Below, piece by piece: positions 36,241 through 58,423 of a DNA stretch of 64,000 nucleotides (position 1 is the stretch's first letter; each line of letters starts with the position of its first letter). The notes beneath the pieces are model-generated. The model saw only the letters and a program-made list of their open reading frames with translations. It was not told where the DNA came from and did not search any database. Source of the stretch: Thunnus maccoyii (lineage: Eukaryota; Chordata; Actinopteri; Scombriformes; Scombridae); contig NC_056540.1 in NCBI RefSeq assembly GCF_910596095.1, positions 25,860,501 to 25,924,500 of the forward strand, written 5' to 3'. A program made the position numbers and the translations under genes.

Positions 36241-36674
36241 CCTTAAATAGGCACAAAAGTAGGAAGAGTAAAGATATGCCCAATATAACCTGCTGCAGTA
36301 TATTTGGGTAAAAGGTTGTGTAATTGCCTTTTTGGGATTCTACACATACTGTTGTCTGCATGTTGAAAACTGGTTACGGTAGCAGGCAGTATAAAGAAAA
36401 ATGTACAAAGGAGAATGTGACTGCTAGTGCAATTAGGGGTAATTTGGGGGGGAAAAAAAGGTTCCGAAAACATTCCATAAATGCAAGGCTCATTCTCAGA
36501 AAATCTCTCTGAATTTCCTGATGAGGTGTGTTATTGGCTTTTAGTATATTGTAAGCATAAATAATGTACATACAGTGTATACAGGCTTAGCAGGACTCAG
36601 CAATGATAAACTGTGCTCCTCTGGGTGACAAACAGTCATGAAATTCATGCACGAGCAGAAAATATTACTGATTA

Positions 36675-37142
36675 AGTGATCAAAATGATCTTTTATTGAG
36701 AATGAAGCTTGTGTGTGATGCTCTCCAAAAGCCTGTGATGACTAACAAAATCGAAATCAAGCATGAAAGCAATGTTTTTAAATATTGCATTGTGTAAACA
36801 GTATTCTTCATTTTATTATTGTGTATGTTGTTTTGATATTCAGTTTCTGGAATGCATTTTCTGGGTAAATTGTGTTGCATAAGATCAGTATGCATGAATG
36901 CAGTACATACTGTATATGCATATATTAGTAACAAAGAGCAACAAAAAGGAGCAAATAAGCGCATTTTCAAAAGATTTAATGGCACCGTTTAGAACATTTC
37001 TAACAGATATTCAGCTGTTAATAAAAATGAGGTTCTAATACTGAAAATGATGTTAACAACAAGTGCAGAGAAGTAAGTGCTGCGACTATGAAATGAGATT
37101 GTTTGAAGGCCGGACATGAAGGATGTCTATGCTTTAGGCACT
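36675..37142 (-). other. Probable 3' UTR of adh5
   Basis: Minus-strand sequence after the adh5 stop. AATAAA signals on that strand are at 36812-36817 and 36692-36697. Either would give a 3' UTR of roughly 350-470 nt and leave about 1 kb before the eIF4E promoter. The end point is inferred from the second signal. Confidence 0.5.
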
Positions 37143-41299
<4,157 letters not shown>

Positions 41300-41420
41300 G
41301 TTCGCTGCTCCAGCAAGTGAAGTGAGGACGGGGCGGGCGGCGCGCGGCCGTAAAGGAGTTAACCTCTGGACCAATCAGAAACGAGACGGCGGAGGAGTAA
41401 GCATGACGCGGCGGAGGACA
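41300..41420 (-). promoter_or_regulatory. adh5 CpG-rich promoter
   Basis: The bases upstream of the adh5 ATG are the most GC- and CpG-rich part of the neighbourhood. They hold a GC box (ggggcggg, 41330-41337), a CpG-dense run to 41350, and a CCAAT box at 41371-41375. No TATA box is seen. This fits the broadly expressed, TATA-less promoters known for vertebrate class III ADH genes. Confidence 0.6.
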
Positions 41421-42186
41421 AAAAAAAAACAGCCTACTTCAGTCAACACGAGTCAGTCACACATGTGGACAATCCACATCTGGACAATCGCTTCATTTAG
41501 TTTTAATAGATATAAATAAACACAAAAATTAGAGCATGAAGTTCATTTATGACTTAGTGGTAATGTAACAAAAGAAACGGCCATTAAATAAACTCCATGA
41601 CAAATGGGCAAACTCCATCCACTGATGAAGACCTTGTGATGCGGTTGAAAAAGCTAGTACTATGACCTTGTTATTTAGGGAGTGAATTCACTTTCAACTT
41701 ATAGTGCAACCTAAACTGTGTCCCAAATGCATCAATTCTACATCCTAATTCTAACTCAAAACAGTACACATTTTTTTTAACTTCATTTTTAAGTGTGCTG
41801 TTGATTTCATGATGGAAATGGAGAAGGGCGTTGATGTGTGTTGGGGGGGACTAACTTTGGATGGTGGTTAGCTAAATTGCAGTTTGGTTGCTGACATAAG
41901 TGTTGTAAACTAATTAAGTTTGTTGACTTCTTGTACACCAACTGCAAAACATTGTACCCTTAAGACTCATAGTATACTGTGTACGATTAGCATGTAGTGT
42001 GGAATAGGAACATAGTACTACATTACTGTCACTCACTGCAGACCAGGTTTATCTGTTTCTTGATAATACTGAACCATAAAACACTTCTAGTACCACCTTC
42101 GGATGGTACTTATACTCTGCTTCATAATGCCAAAGATTTTGACAAGACTTCAGAATTTAAAACACAGACACATTTACAAAGCACCT
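41421..42186. other. gar1-adh5 spacer
   Basis: No gene or named repeat. Sits between the CpG-rich adh5 promoter and the presumed gar1 3' end. Confidence 0.6.
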
Positions 42187-42694
42187 TTTAATGAAGGTTG
42201 TTAACAAAAACGAGACAATATTCTGCTTCTGCGATGTTTACAAATTATGAGTATTAAAATCTTTTCAGCTAAGAAAGTATGGTCTGATTTCCCCACATAT
42301 TTTCCATATCTGACAAAAATAATGCATGAAGGTTTGTGAATCTATCTCTTGAAAGTTCTAATCAAAGTACAGACATTATGGCCAAACACTAACATAATCA
42401 GCACAGGATGTTCAGCCTGTTCACAAAGGGACCCCCTTTGTAAAAGGCTGAAAAGGTTCCCACTATGTTACACTCAAGCATACATATGAACCTTTTAAAT
42501 AAAAAATAATCAGGATCCATCACTCATTCAAAACTTGTAAAAAATAAAACAAAACGAATCCACTCAAGTAAATAGAGGCAATGTCCACTTTCTTATTCTG
42601 AGTCCCCCTAGCCAGGCTCTGGTATGCAGAGCCACCTTCTCGCTTGCGTAGCAGAAGACTGGGATGAGAATCACACCAGACCATCACTGTCAGA
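42187..42694 (-). other. Possible 3' UTR of gar1
   Basis: Minus-strand sequence after the gar1 stop. No canonical AATAAA was found close by; the variant ATTAAA (minus strand) is at 42187-42192. The boundary is tentative. Confidence 0.3.
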
Positions 42695-44718
42695 TCATCT
42701 CCCACCTACATGTGAACAAATAAATAAAAAATACAGACATTATGCAACACCACTCGTACACAAGAAAAGACATCAAAATATGTTCAGGTCTTGGAAAATG
42801 GGCAAACCTCTGAATCCGCGTCCTCCGCCACCTCTGAAGCCGCCTCCACGTCCACCACCTCCAAATCCTCCACCCCTGCCGCCTCCTCCTCTGCCACCTC
42901 GGAATCCGCCTGGAAGAAGCAAAGAAGATTATGATGAGAACATCTCCTTCGAGCCAATATTTAAATATTCTTTGTAGAAAAAAAAAATCCACAGCAATTG
43001 ATAGTGACAGTCTATTTTTGAGTGACCAATTGTGGGAGATCAAGAAGTACTGTTATCATCTGCACATCAATCAACAGTATACACTGGGAATAATAAGGAT
43101 GATACAATAAGTTTTGATGCATCACCTCCACGTCCACCACCACCTCTTCCTCCACCTCTACCCCCGCCTCGGCCTCCTCTTGGTGGACCCTTTTCTCCTG
43201 GCGGCCTGGGGAGGAATCTCTGCAGCGGGAGGAGCTTCATTGGATCTATGTAAAACTAAACAAGGAGTTGCAAATTACATTCAATTTAGTACACAGAGGC
43301 AGTGAAATGCATGAAAGCATAATTTACAAAAGTTATGCAGGTCCCTTCGTACCTTCTGCAATTTCTTGAATGAAGATGCCTTCATATTTTCAGAAAGTTT
43401 GACTGAAAAATACTGCAAGAACGAGTTGAGGAATGAATACGATTTTGAGCTGCAAAAATTTAATTACATTCTCAGAAGTAGGCTTTTTTTAACCACAGAT
43501 TATTTCACAGGTCTAGAGACTGAAATGACGAGAACAGAAAGGATACAAAGTCCCGCAGCTGGCCGAATATCTCATCCACCTTTCCTATCTGCTCCTTGTT
43601 TTCCAAGTATACCGGAGCGTTGAAGTAGGGAACCTTGTTTTCATCTGTTGTACATTTACACACAATTTCATCCTCACATGGATGCATGAACTCTCCCAGT
43701 GCTGCAGAGCAAAGAGACATTGAAACACAGATATAGTTAGTAGTGCAAGTTAGATGTGTGGTTATGTCCTTCACAACTAAAACCAAACTCCAATGTCCAC
43801 TATAAAAGTCAGCAAATGCATAAGGGCCCTCTGACTTTTTGAATCATTTTGTGTACACTTTCACCAAGTCTTTGAACCACCAACAATGCAGAGCCTTGTG
43901 ACATTAAACTGGCAATGACAGTGGAATAATGGAAGCATTCATTATCATACATTACTTTTAATGACTTATGTGTGTTCAAGTCACCAGACAATTCAATAAA
44001 GTTGTATGGATGCAGAGTTGTTTGTGCCTGAGCGCAAAAAAGTACAATGCATTGGCAATATAACACTATCTGTTATTTTTCCTCCCTGATTAATCAATTA
44101 GTTGGGTGGTCCATAAAATGTCAGAAAACAGTAAAAATGTCTATGAGTGTTCCTCAGAGCCCAAGTTGACATCCTCAAATGTCTTCTTTTGTTCGCAACC
44201 CAGATGTTCAGTTAACTGTCATATATAAAAATAAACCAGAAAATATTTAAATTTGAGAAATTGAAATCAGAGAATTTAGACATTTTTTTTCTTTAGGGGA
44301 AAAAAAGACTCAAAACAATTATTCGATGATCAAAATAGATGGCAATGACTCAATTTATAGATTAATTGTTGCAGCTCTACAGTGATTGCACTCATTTTCC
44401 ACTCTGTCCACTACATAAGCACAACAGGAAGGTATTGTCATCACTTATCATTTATTATTCCAGCTTCTTCAACATATTTCCAGCATTAACGTTAATGGTT
44501 TGTGACTTCATGATCTTACCAACAACATGCTCTGGAGGTCCGTAGTCCTGCTGTCTGTTAAAACCACCTCTGCCACCACCCCGTCCAAATCCACCACCTC
44601 TGCCTCCACCATATCCTCCTCCACCTCTGCCTCCACCATATCCTCCTCCTCCTCCTCTACCTCCTCCTCCACCACGGTTAAACCCTCCACCTCGTCCACC
44701 TCCTCCTCTGAAAGACAT
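42695..44718 (-). CDS. gar1: H/ACA ribonucleoprotein complex subunit 1 (GAR1), 6 coding exons
   Basis: GAR1 is the fourth core protein of H/ACA snoRNPs, which pseudouridylate rRNA and snRNA; it binds dyskerin (Cbf5) in nucleoli and Cajal bodies. Coding exons on the minus strand: 44520-44718, 43547-43701, 43353-43412, 43126-43255, 42808-42909, 42695-42705. Total 657 nt in frame gives 218 aa (human 217). An N-terminal glycine-arginine-rich tail spans residues 1 to about 55. The conserved core follows, from about 57 to 165: [70 protein letters not shown] second GGR-rich tail ends in FRGGR. The final 11-nt exon is the least certain: its donor is the weak gtttgc, and reading through exon 6 would give a different tail. 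GAR1 commonly has two such tails, and arginine methylation there is expected. Confidence 0.95.
44085..44382 (+). repeat. Dispersed repeat (attaatcgattaat family) in gar1 intron 1-2 region
   Basis: Reads ctgattaatcaattagttgg, ggtccataaaatgtcagaaa, ctcagagcccaagttgacat, cctcaaatgtcttcttttgt, aaatcagagaatttagacat and gattaattgttgcagctcta. It lies in the intron between the gar1 start exon and the next coding exon. Confidence 0.6.
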
Positions 44719-45063
44719 TTTTTTCTTCAAATTCTCTGTGACAAACAAGGGGGGGAGAGGAAGCCACAAGTCAGAACAAAACAAAGGCAACATAAAACAC
44801 GTGAAATTATTATAGTCTGGATTTATTAACGCTACAAAGCGTGGTTAAACATTGTGATGTGAGTTCACTGAATTTAACGAGTCAATACAGCGTGGATTCA
44901 AGTCACAAGTTCCAGCTAACATGCTAGCTCGTTTCAGGTCATTTTAACTACAAAATCCACGTACGTTTTCTAACTAAAGCCAACACATTATGTAGTGGCT
45001 TCAAAATATAAACGTCAAAAAGTTTGCAACCCTATCTATACCCATTTAACATAAAATACTCAC

Positions 45064-45115
45064 ATATTTGGACGGCTAGTGGAAGCTACTCTGACTCCGT
45101 GTATCTTCCATGCGA
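45064..45115 (-). other. Non-coding first exon of gar1 (approximate 5' end)
   Basis: The gar1 coding exon is preceded by a good acceptor (cacag, near 44737) 17-19 nt upstream of the ATG, so the leader must begin in an earlier exon. A strong donor, RC of tactcac at 45057-45063, ends a candidate exon at 45064. Its 5' limit is not visible and is set by eye. Confidence 0.5.
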
Positions 45116-45417
45116 TGACAACACGTGTGATCACGATCTGCCGTAAAGGTGTTCATCAGCGTCGCACAAGCGGGTACTGTCGTAAAGTCACATCGCCTCC
45201 TATAAAGGAGTGAGTCACATCAATTGGTCGACTTGTTATGACAGTGTAAGATATGCGGCAAGCATGACTCTGAATATTTCACTGTTGCTATAACATGATA
45301 CAAAGTTATTGTTATTATTTTGGACTTTACATATGACGCAGATGTACATATTCTAAAATAATTACTTTGTTGTCAAATACAGGGAATTGTCTTGCTATTA
45401 GCCAACGTCGCTCCATA
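45116..45417. promoter_or_regulatory. Divergent promoter region between gar1 and adh8-like
   Basis: About 300 bp separates the gar1 first exon (minus) from the adh8-like ATG (plus). Sites seen are an E-box CACGTG at 45122-45127 next to gar1, TATAAAG at 45201-45207 in a near-palindromic setting, an AP-1 consensus TGAGTCA at 45211-45217, and an inverted CCAAT (ATTGG) at 45223-45227. E-boxes of this type are bound by MYC-family factors in many ribosome-biogenesis promoters. Which sites work, and where transcription starts, is unknown. Confidence 0.5.
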
Positions 45418-50623
<5,206 letters not shown>

Positions 50624-51450
50624 GTAAGGGCTTAAGCTGTGGAAAGAGACTACTTGATAAGAAGATCATCGTCATAATGATATTTTGCATAAAATTCAGC
50701 AATTTATTCTTGATCTCTGAAGATTATGCTCATTTTCCTAAAAGATATTGATTTTTCCCTGCTTGAATTTGTAGCAAATAACCAAATTGGCCGCTAGATG
50801 GCAGTCTTGTGTCATGAAAAAGCATCTGTATGTGTCCATGAATACAATCTAACTTTATAAAGACGTTGCTTTTCTATCTGCAAATGATTCTGCCTTTTAA
50901 TTCAGATTAAATACTGAGGGTTTTTTGTGTTTCTTGTTGATCACTGGCTCGATTAAAAGGGAGAAACATCACGGGATGTTTAGTGTACTTATGTTAAGTG
51001 TGAAGATATGTACATCACCAGTAATATCAAGACAGATTCTCTCTACATCTGTCATACATGGAACTGCAGTGATTCTGGTCTTGATATCAATATGAAGTGA
51101 TAGTTGGAATTAAATATCCTTGTATATGGGATGAGGTAAAAGACACAGGAACCAAATGGCTGAATCTGTCATCATGGAAAAGTATCAGCTTCATGTGGTC
51201 AGGCTTACCAAATTTCGTCCTTGGTAATATTATATATTGATTTAATAGGGAGTCAATGAGAAGGGCTAAAATAGCAGTTGTGGACTGTCAGGACAGAAGA
51301 CAAAAGGTTGTTTGGGGGAAGGCCTCCCTGTGAAGGACTGAAATAACTGTCTGAAGGAATTTGTTTTATTGAAGTTCCATTCAGATCAAATGAATACCCT
51401 TGGCAGTTTCCCCTGCTTTTCCATCTTTATTTAAAATGGAAAATAAATTG
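50624..51450 (+). other. 3' flank / possible 3' UTR of adh8-like
   Basis: After the stop, candidate poly(A) signals on the plus strand are ATTAAA at 50906-50911 and AATAAA at 51442-51447. I cannot choose between them. No other coding signal is visible here. Confidence 0.35.
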
Positions 51451-52808
51451 GTGCTCCTCCTCTCATGTTGGTCTGCGCTGCCTGTGTGCTATCAATCACA
51501 GATCATACAGCTTAAGCAGAGAAAACTTTTTTTTTAGTAATAGAAAGCAGAATAACAGAGAATGGAGCAGTAGAGGGAGATAAGAGAGAAAGATCAAAAG
51601 AAAGAGGAAGACAAGCTTTGACAGGTGGTTATGCCACTGGGCACCTCATCTATAAATGTTGGACATGCTCACAGATTTATATGGCTGAATGTCTGCCTAT
51701 GGGAAAACTATCCAAAGTGACGACCGTAAGTCTCCTACCTTTTTTTTTCTTTGCGCGTTTGAACTCTGGAATTGTCACAGCATCATGCAACTGATACAGG
51801 GAGGACATACTATCCACAACATCTTACACATATTTGAAAGTCTTAACTGTCCATCTTGTCATGTTTCTCGTTCATCTGGGCAGCTTTTCTGCAAATATCC
51901 TTTGGATAGGAAACTTTGGCATAAAGTGGCATGGAGTTGAGTAGCAGAGACAGCAACCCAACATTTGCAAACAGAGAAACCATATTTACATTTTCATTTC
52001 TATGTTCATTTTCCTACCTCTTGCTGTCATCACTTCACTCCAACAACTCTTTCAGATATGAGACTTCATGAAGATAATTGACAAACAACAGAAATGCCAG
52101 ATGAGGTAAATGCCATCAAACAAATAAAGGCATGTCTGGAAAAAAAAATGTCAAAAAGTGCTGCCTTGCCTTTCACAATATTTAGATTGGGATCAAGAGA
52201 TTTCCCCTTATTTATTAAGCTATATTCCTGTGTGACAGTCAGATGATGGCACACTGAATATGATGAGAACATAAAAATAGTAGGTGGGAAACACCCTGTT
52301 GTAACAAAGATGGTATTTTTATTGTCAAAAACAACACAAAAATATAAGACACAATACTCATTTACACACATTGTAAACGGGTTGCTGTACTTCAACTGGT
52401 GTAATTCATGACATGGCAAATACAGAAAGTATATCCACCAGAGACTACAAATCATTCTATTTGGTACCCCTTTAGCTTAATTATGGTTATTTTAATATAT
52501 GCACAAGAAAAAAAGTGCAGGAAATCACTGCATTTTCTCAAAATGGACTCTTGGGAGATTAGCCTTGAGTTAAAAGAGATACAAATAAACAAATATATAA
52601 GATTCCCATTAATAATTTAAGCACATGTATTTTATATTTGTTTATCTGATATTAGTCACGCTGGCTTTTACATTGCTGGCTGTTTCTATGTAACATGTTG
52701 AAAATTTATCGCAAGCATTGAGAGACTGGTTTAAGAGAGTAATCCGTAGACTGGATGGCTCATGTTTATTAGGCTAAGATCCCAATGTCTGACCAGACAG
52801 GCAGATCG
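51451..52808. other. Intergenic, no gene seen
   Basis: A 129-aa frame at 52066-52455 (minus) lacks any recognisable domain or splice context and is probably chance in A/T-rich DNA. Confidence 0.6.
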
Positions 52809-53071
52809 AGTCTGACAGTGTTAAGATGCCAGAAACATGTACAAATGTACTTTTTTTGTTTGTTTTGGTTTTGCTGTTTCAGTTGTTTTAATTTCTTGCA
52901 AGGCTTTCACACATTTTCCTCATGCTACAACAGCTATTATTTGCCGATATAACATCATATTTAGTTACATTACCAGGTAAAGGAACATAGGTTATTTGGA
53001 TTAGGCATTACTTTTATTCTTTTTCCCAGTACAAGTCCATTAGAGGACTGGCATCTTAACACTGTCAGACT
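52809..53071. repeat. Inverted-repeat unit, possible MITE
   Basis: A 24-bp word starting agtctgacagtgttaa at 52809-52832 recurs as its exact reverse complement at 53048-53071, with 215 bp between. This looks like terminal inverted repeats of a small non-autonomous DNA transposon. No clear target duplication is visible at the ends, so the boundaries may be longer. Confidence 0.55.
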
Positions 53072-56000
53072 TGCATGTACATTCTGTACATGTGTAAAAT
53101 GACATACTGTGCTGTCACACAAACCTTTGGTACACCTGTTAGTCTAAATGTTTGTCATATGTCTTGTAAACATAAACAAAACACATGAAATAACATTAAT
53201 CAGTCAAAAAAAACTGAGAAATACTGTGAGCGAGGGAGAAAGCACGTCTGAAAGAGACATAGTCCGTCAAACAGAGAGATAGAGGGGTGGATATACTGTA
53301 TAGCCCTAACGGCTATGGAAGAACGGCCCACTTAAGTCACTAAAGACTGCCAATGTGAGGCCCCTGTTTTATCAGCAAATCCTGGCCATTATACGGCTAA
53401 TGCCAGGCATTGCCTGTGACATCCCCAGTCTTTCTCCGACATGGTTAGCTTTAGCTGCTGTGTCAGTGGATATACTCAGCTTCACTAGAGGACAGCACAA
53501 TACAGTGCTTGGTCTCTTGGAGGGACAGCTACTTTTCCGTTGCATAAGTGAACTACACACTGGGGTACTGTTATCAAGTGAAAGCCCATTTTATCTCCAT
53601 AGTATTAACAATTTTAGAAACTAAAAAAGGCATGTTCTAGGCTTGCTATTTGACATAAATGGCCTCAAATGGCTTTCATGCTCCAAAGCGGTTGTAAAAT
53701 TGAACCTTGAGAATTGCCAGTACGTTTTTCAAAGGACAACATAGTATTATTATAATGTACAGGTGTATTCTTTCAAATATAGGTTGCACAAGTGCTGATT
53801 ATATTTCTGCTTTAACCTCAAGGTTTGCCCAGCATGGGTCCATCAAACTTTTGCACTGAAAAAGCACATGGAAATATATATTTCAAAACCGTACTTAAGA
53901 CATTTTTTGGAAATCTCCCAGTACATATCATATAAAGTCTATGGTAATGCACTTCAGCATTCTTATTGTGATGCAAACCTCTAACCCTGATAATGACTGT
54001 ATCATGCTCTTCTCACTGAGCCATGCAAGACCATATGTTTTGTATTTTGTAACCTGTCCATCATATTGTGTCAGTGTTTCATAGTTAAGTTGCAACAGAA
54101 ATAGGCAACAAAGAATAGGATTAGACAGACCACACATGGCTATTACCAAAGAGACACACAAACACACACACACAAAGAGCTGTATGCGTGACAGCTCTAA
54201 GTTTTTGTTGTGTTTTGTCTGACAGCAGCAGTAAAGTAGTAATTGAGAGATTAGCTCTAAGGTGCTATCATGGCACTCCTTTGTTTGGTCTATCCCTTAT
54301 TGGTCACACAGTACTAGCAAGTGTGCGAAAGGAGTCATTCAGGTAGTTGGTGTCGTTTGCCTTATTTTAGTTCTTTTAAATCTGACATAAAGGATCTGAT
54401 CCAAGAATGGCATCCAAGGGAAATGTGCAGAGAAATACACATTTAAAAAGTGTAAATTTGAGGCAAATTTCATATCTTCTTTACCAAATAGCAGGAAGGA
54501 AACATCTGACTGATGCTTATACATGGCTACTCACATCTTAAGTCATTTGATTATTATACCCTAAAAATAGGTACAATAACAACTTCACATCTTAAATAGA
54601 TCATTTGTTCATTTGTCCTTGTGGGCTTGACAGAACTCATCCACAACAGACTTGGACCCAGCCCCGTCCCCTCTGCCACAATGCTTTTTTGCTGCCAACA
54701 CTGACTCAACAGAGACTTTTCATGTGGTTATGGGATGGAAGTATAGGGGGAGATATTTCTCTCAGACCCATGTGTGTTTACCCCCTAATCCCTTAGAAGA
54801 AGTTCACAAGCGTGAGGAAAGTACTGGGAGATTTAGTTACCTCCCAAACCTGCTTAGTTTACCGCTCGGGTAATTCCTGGGAATGTTTGTGAAGGTATTT
54901 GTTTGTGACAGTAAGAATATAATTGGTATGAAATTGTTGATTCTATTCATATATGGATCAACCTGTAATTAAAACACACTATACAATAAGAATATCGTCA
55001 TGTTAGGTGATGCTATTCACAAAGATGACTTCTAGTGTTTTTTCTTTGGTTTTTTGGGGGTGTCAGTGTCATTCTATTAAACTGTCACCTAAAACAGGAG
55101 AACATAACAGCTATCATGATTTCAATGAATGTTAGCGAATGTGAAGAATGCAACAACGTTTTTGAATGGTGAGATATGATGACTGAGATAAGTTAACTCA
55201 ACTAGAGACAAAACACTGAATAAACTTAAGGTATTAAGTTGAATCAACAACTGATCAGTCACACTGACAAACAGTCACCATCAAATTTGCTTTCCATCAA
55301 CATTTTCTTTTCAGTTTTTCATTTCACACTCAGAATTTACAGCTGTGGCTGCAGTTGTAGAGACAGTATAAAAGTCAGCATGCCAGGCTGCTCTCAATGA
55401 CTTTGATAAATTATAAGTTCACAGAGGGTGAAATCGATACTAACTTCCATCATGGTTATGCATTGTTTAGACTTAAAAGAATGTATTGAAATATGTATTG
55501 AAGACAGACAGCAAGTTTCCATCATGTATGTTTTCTTCAAACTGCAAAAAAGAACGGTCTCTGGAGTGTTTTAACTCTCAAACGTAGCATGTTGGAAAGC
55601 CTACTGATATACTAATCATATTTCTTTAGAAATTTAAGTTAAGTGAACTCTAAGCAGAACATTCAAAAGACTTCAAGTCAGGTGAACTAATCTTTATAAG
55701 TTCAGAAATGGTCTGAAAATGAAAACTAGACATTTTAAGTTGAATTAACTTGAAATTTATAAAACTTACATGTTGAGGTTGTTTAAAAGAAGATTAGTTG
55801 ATTCCACCAGATTCCTCTATGATGTTTAACAGAGCATTTAAACTGCTTTTGGTGAAAACTAAGTGGCTAAAATGCAAATGAAATCACAAAATGCTAACTT
55901 ACAACAATAATAAACCTCTCCCTGTATTACTGAGAAAAATGAATTTGCACTAGGTGCGCTGAATCGTATAAAAGGACTCTTTGATTTGTTGAAGTATACA

Positions 56001-56831
56001 GTATCTAAATTGTTACATTCATTACATTTTGCTTGATATATATCTGCCAGCGTTTCAAATGAGTCTCAAGGTTGTGGTGAGACAAGAAAAATCAAAATGA
56101 GTGTGCGGTGAGTCATAGTTACCGTGTTATACAGCCACAGTAAAGTGCATCATTCTGTTTTTCTCCTTCTCCTCCCAACAACTCACTGTTGTCCAAAGAT
56201 GAGGCTTCCAAATCACTGTTCCCTGGCCTGCTGCCAAGCCACAACAGGATCGAGCCAATCCCCCCCCAAAAAATACACACTTAACTGAACACAGTTGAAA
56301 TACTTTTCGTTGGCTGGTAATTGTGGTTCAAAGAAAAGAAACCTGAAATGATCCATTATAGGTGCCTGGTCCCATTACTCATTCGCAAGCATCCCACAGA
56401 TTTCAATTATACGTACGTTGGCAGGCAGGGTAGAAGTGAGTAATGCTGAATTTACATTTATGTATATTTTAAGTATATGGCTGGAGTGCCAAGCCAGTGC
56501 AAAATACACTGAATGATAAATAATGACTCAATTATTCTTCACTACTTTGGTATTGCTTTTCATGGGAGTTTACTAGCAACAAGCACTAATTAAGACTCAT
56601 GAGTTGTGATATTAAAATTACTTGAGATATTTTCACCAGCCCAAATGATGCATGCAGTTATTTCTTTATTCATCTATGTGGCATTTTTATTTAAATACAG
56701 CCAAAGTTGTAGAGAAGAGGGCCTGGTAGCAGAGAAATCTAATTTGATGTTGATAGCTCACATCAGCTAAACTTTCATCTGTGGCCAACATTTCTTGGTT
56801 GGCATTTGAAAATCAATGACCTATACATTAG
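53072..56831. other. Intergenic, no gene seen
   Basis: A/T-rich sequence with no recognisable coding segment, RNA or named repeat. Confidence 0.6.
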
Positions 56832-57060
56832 ACTTTATTGATCACCAGAGGGGAAACTCACTTTTTATAGCAAGAAACAGTCTTAATGCCTATAACGAAC
56901 TATTTAAAACGAATAAATATGACAAAATAACAAATTAAGGAAATGACATCCAAAAGTTGTACATATTATTTACATTACAGCACTTTGTGAATTTGTGAAT
57001 TGTGCAATTGTACAGAATTACAAGTCACAAGTCATACTGAGGTTGTGTGTGTGACATATA
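56832..57060 (-). mobile_element. LINE 3' tail (short copy)
   Basis: Begins on the plus strand with gactttattgatcaccagaggggaaactc, the reverse complement of the same 3' tail as the copies in adh5 and adh8-like introns. The right end is not clear. Confidence 0.5.
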
Positions 57061-57896
57061 ACATACACTAACATATAGAATATGTGACACTATACGGGAC
57101 AGTGTAATATAATATTGTGTAATCCAGTACAAGGTGTAGTCAGGTTGTTTGTACAGTGCCAGTTTCAACAGTAATGCCAAATACTGGTTATACTAATGTA
57201 AAGGTATCGTAGTCAATAGTCTTAGAGTCTATAATGATTTGTTGATAATGTTATTTGTAGTTTAAATGTGGGCTTTAAAGTTATTAAAATCACACAATTA
57301 CTTAATTAAATAAGAAAGTTTGTTGACATTAAAAATGGTGGTTTCATTGTACCTATACTTACTTATACTGTTATTTTTCATTTTTTCAGTTTTCCAAAAG
57401 TTTAATTCCAAAAACATATGACCCCCATTTATTAATCTTGACTCATGTTAGCACAGCAGCAAAAAATCCTGAATGCCTTTGGGAAGTTAGTTTTTAAGAA
57501 GGTTCACACTATAAGGTCAACTTCACTGCTAGCAAAACACACAGATTTAAACTTTAGCAACGGATTTAACATCAAATGTGTAATCCCAATCAGGGAGGTT
57601 TGGACATATTCTCACTACCTCACACTGAGAAAGCCAACAGTTTGCCGCCACCACCTCAGCTCTGTCGCTTTACCAAAAGTCTTCCTGTCGCCCCTCATCT
57701 TAGCTGGAGTCTCTGTGTGCTTCATGTTTGCCTATACTTCCCAAATCCCTAAAAGCAAACAGGAGCATGGGCAGATTAGTTTAATATCATCCTTGGCACT
57801 AAATACACAAAAATGAAATGTCATCTGTGTCCCAGGGTATATAGTCAAAATAAGAAAGTCAAACCAGGGCTGGCCTGCTGGAGTACAAAGGGTAAC

Positions 57897-57945
57897 ATCT
57901 ATCTATCTATCTTATCTATCTTATCTATCTATCTTACATTTCTTG
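57897..57945. repeat. (ATCT)n microsatellite with interruptions
   Basis: Tetranucleotide atct units broken by extra t's, about 49 bp. It could be the decayed tail of a LINE but no tail stem is visible beside it. Confidence 0.85.
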
Positions 57946-58389
57946 TAATTGCTACCCTGTCTACTACTGACATGTGGAGCCATAATAAGATTAAAACTTA
58001 AAGAAAAAAGTCAAATTCTAATCAATAATCTGGCTACTTCTTTGTGGATGGCATGGGAGTCTTGAAGAATAGGCAAATGACTGGGAATGAGAGCTAAAGC
58101 TAATAAGCAGGCCATTGCTAATCTCTTAAACAAACCTCCTCTCTCCCTATGTGGCCTTCTTTCTTGCATTATAAATAATGTATATTTTGCCAGCACCCCC
58201 CACCCCCTACCCCTCAACTCCCCAACACACATACACACACAACACCCCCCTCCTTCCATGTCTCTTTTGACTTTTGAGTTGCCTTGAGAGTTCAATCTAG
58301 TCTTCAAACACATCTTATTTTCCGCCCTTCCCCAACCTTATTGGTTTACTTTAATTAGTGATATTGAATACAGGGGCAAATGAGGAGGG

Positions 58390-58423
58390 GTGTGTGTGTA
58401 TGTGTGTGTGTGTGTGTGTGTGC
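58390..58423. repeat. (GT)n microsatellite
   Basis: A GT dinucleotide run with one 'at' interruption. Other shorter GT-rich stretches occur at 1716-1772 and 58748-58780. Confidence 0.9.

Noticed and set aside
42624..42977. Proline-rich frames on the plus strand across gar1
   Set aside because: These are antisense shadows of the glycine-arginine tail codons.
43702..44519. Possible C/D snoRNA in the gar1 intron (gtgatga near 44435 on the minus strand)
   Set aside because: No properly spaced D box or terminal stem, and most of the intron is a dispersed repeat.
52066..52455. 129-aa open frame on the minus strand
   Set aside because: No family resemblance; Phe, Ile, Ser and Cys rich as expected from A/T-rich non-coding sequence.
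57445..57816. 123-aa open frame on the plus strand
   Set aside because: No recognisable domain, no splice or promoter context, and ordinary composition for chance frames in this DNA.
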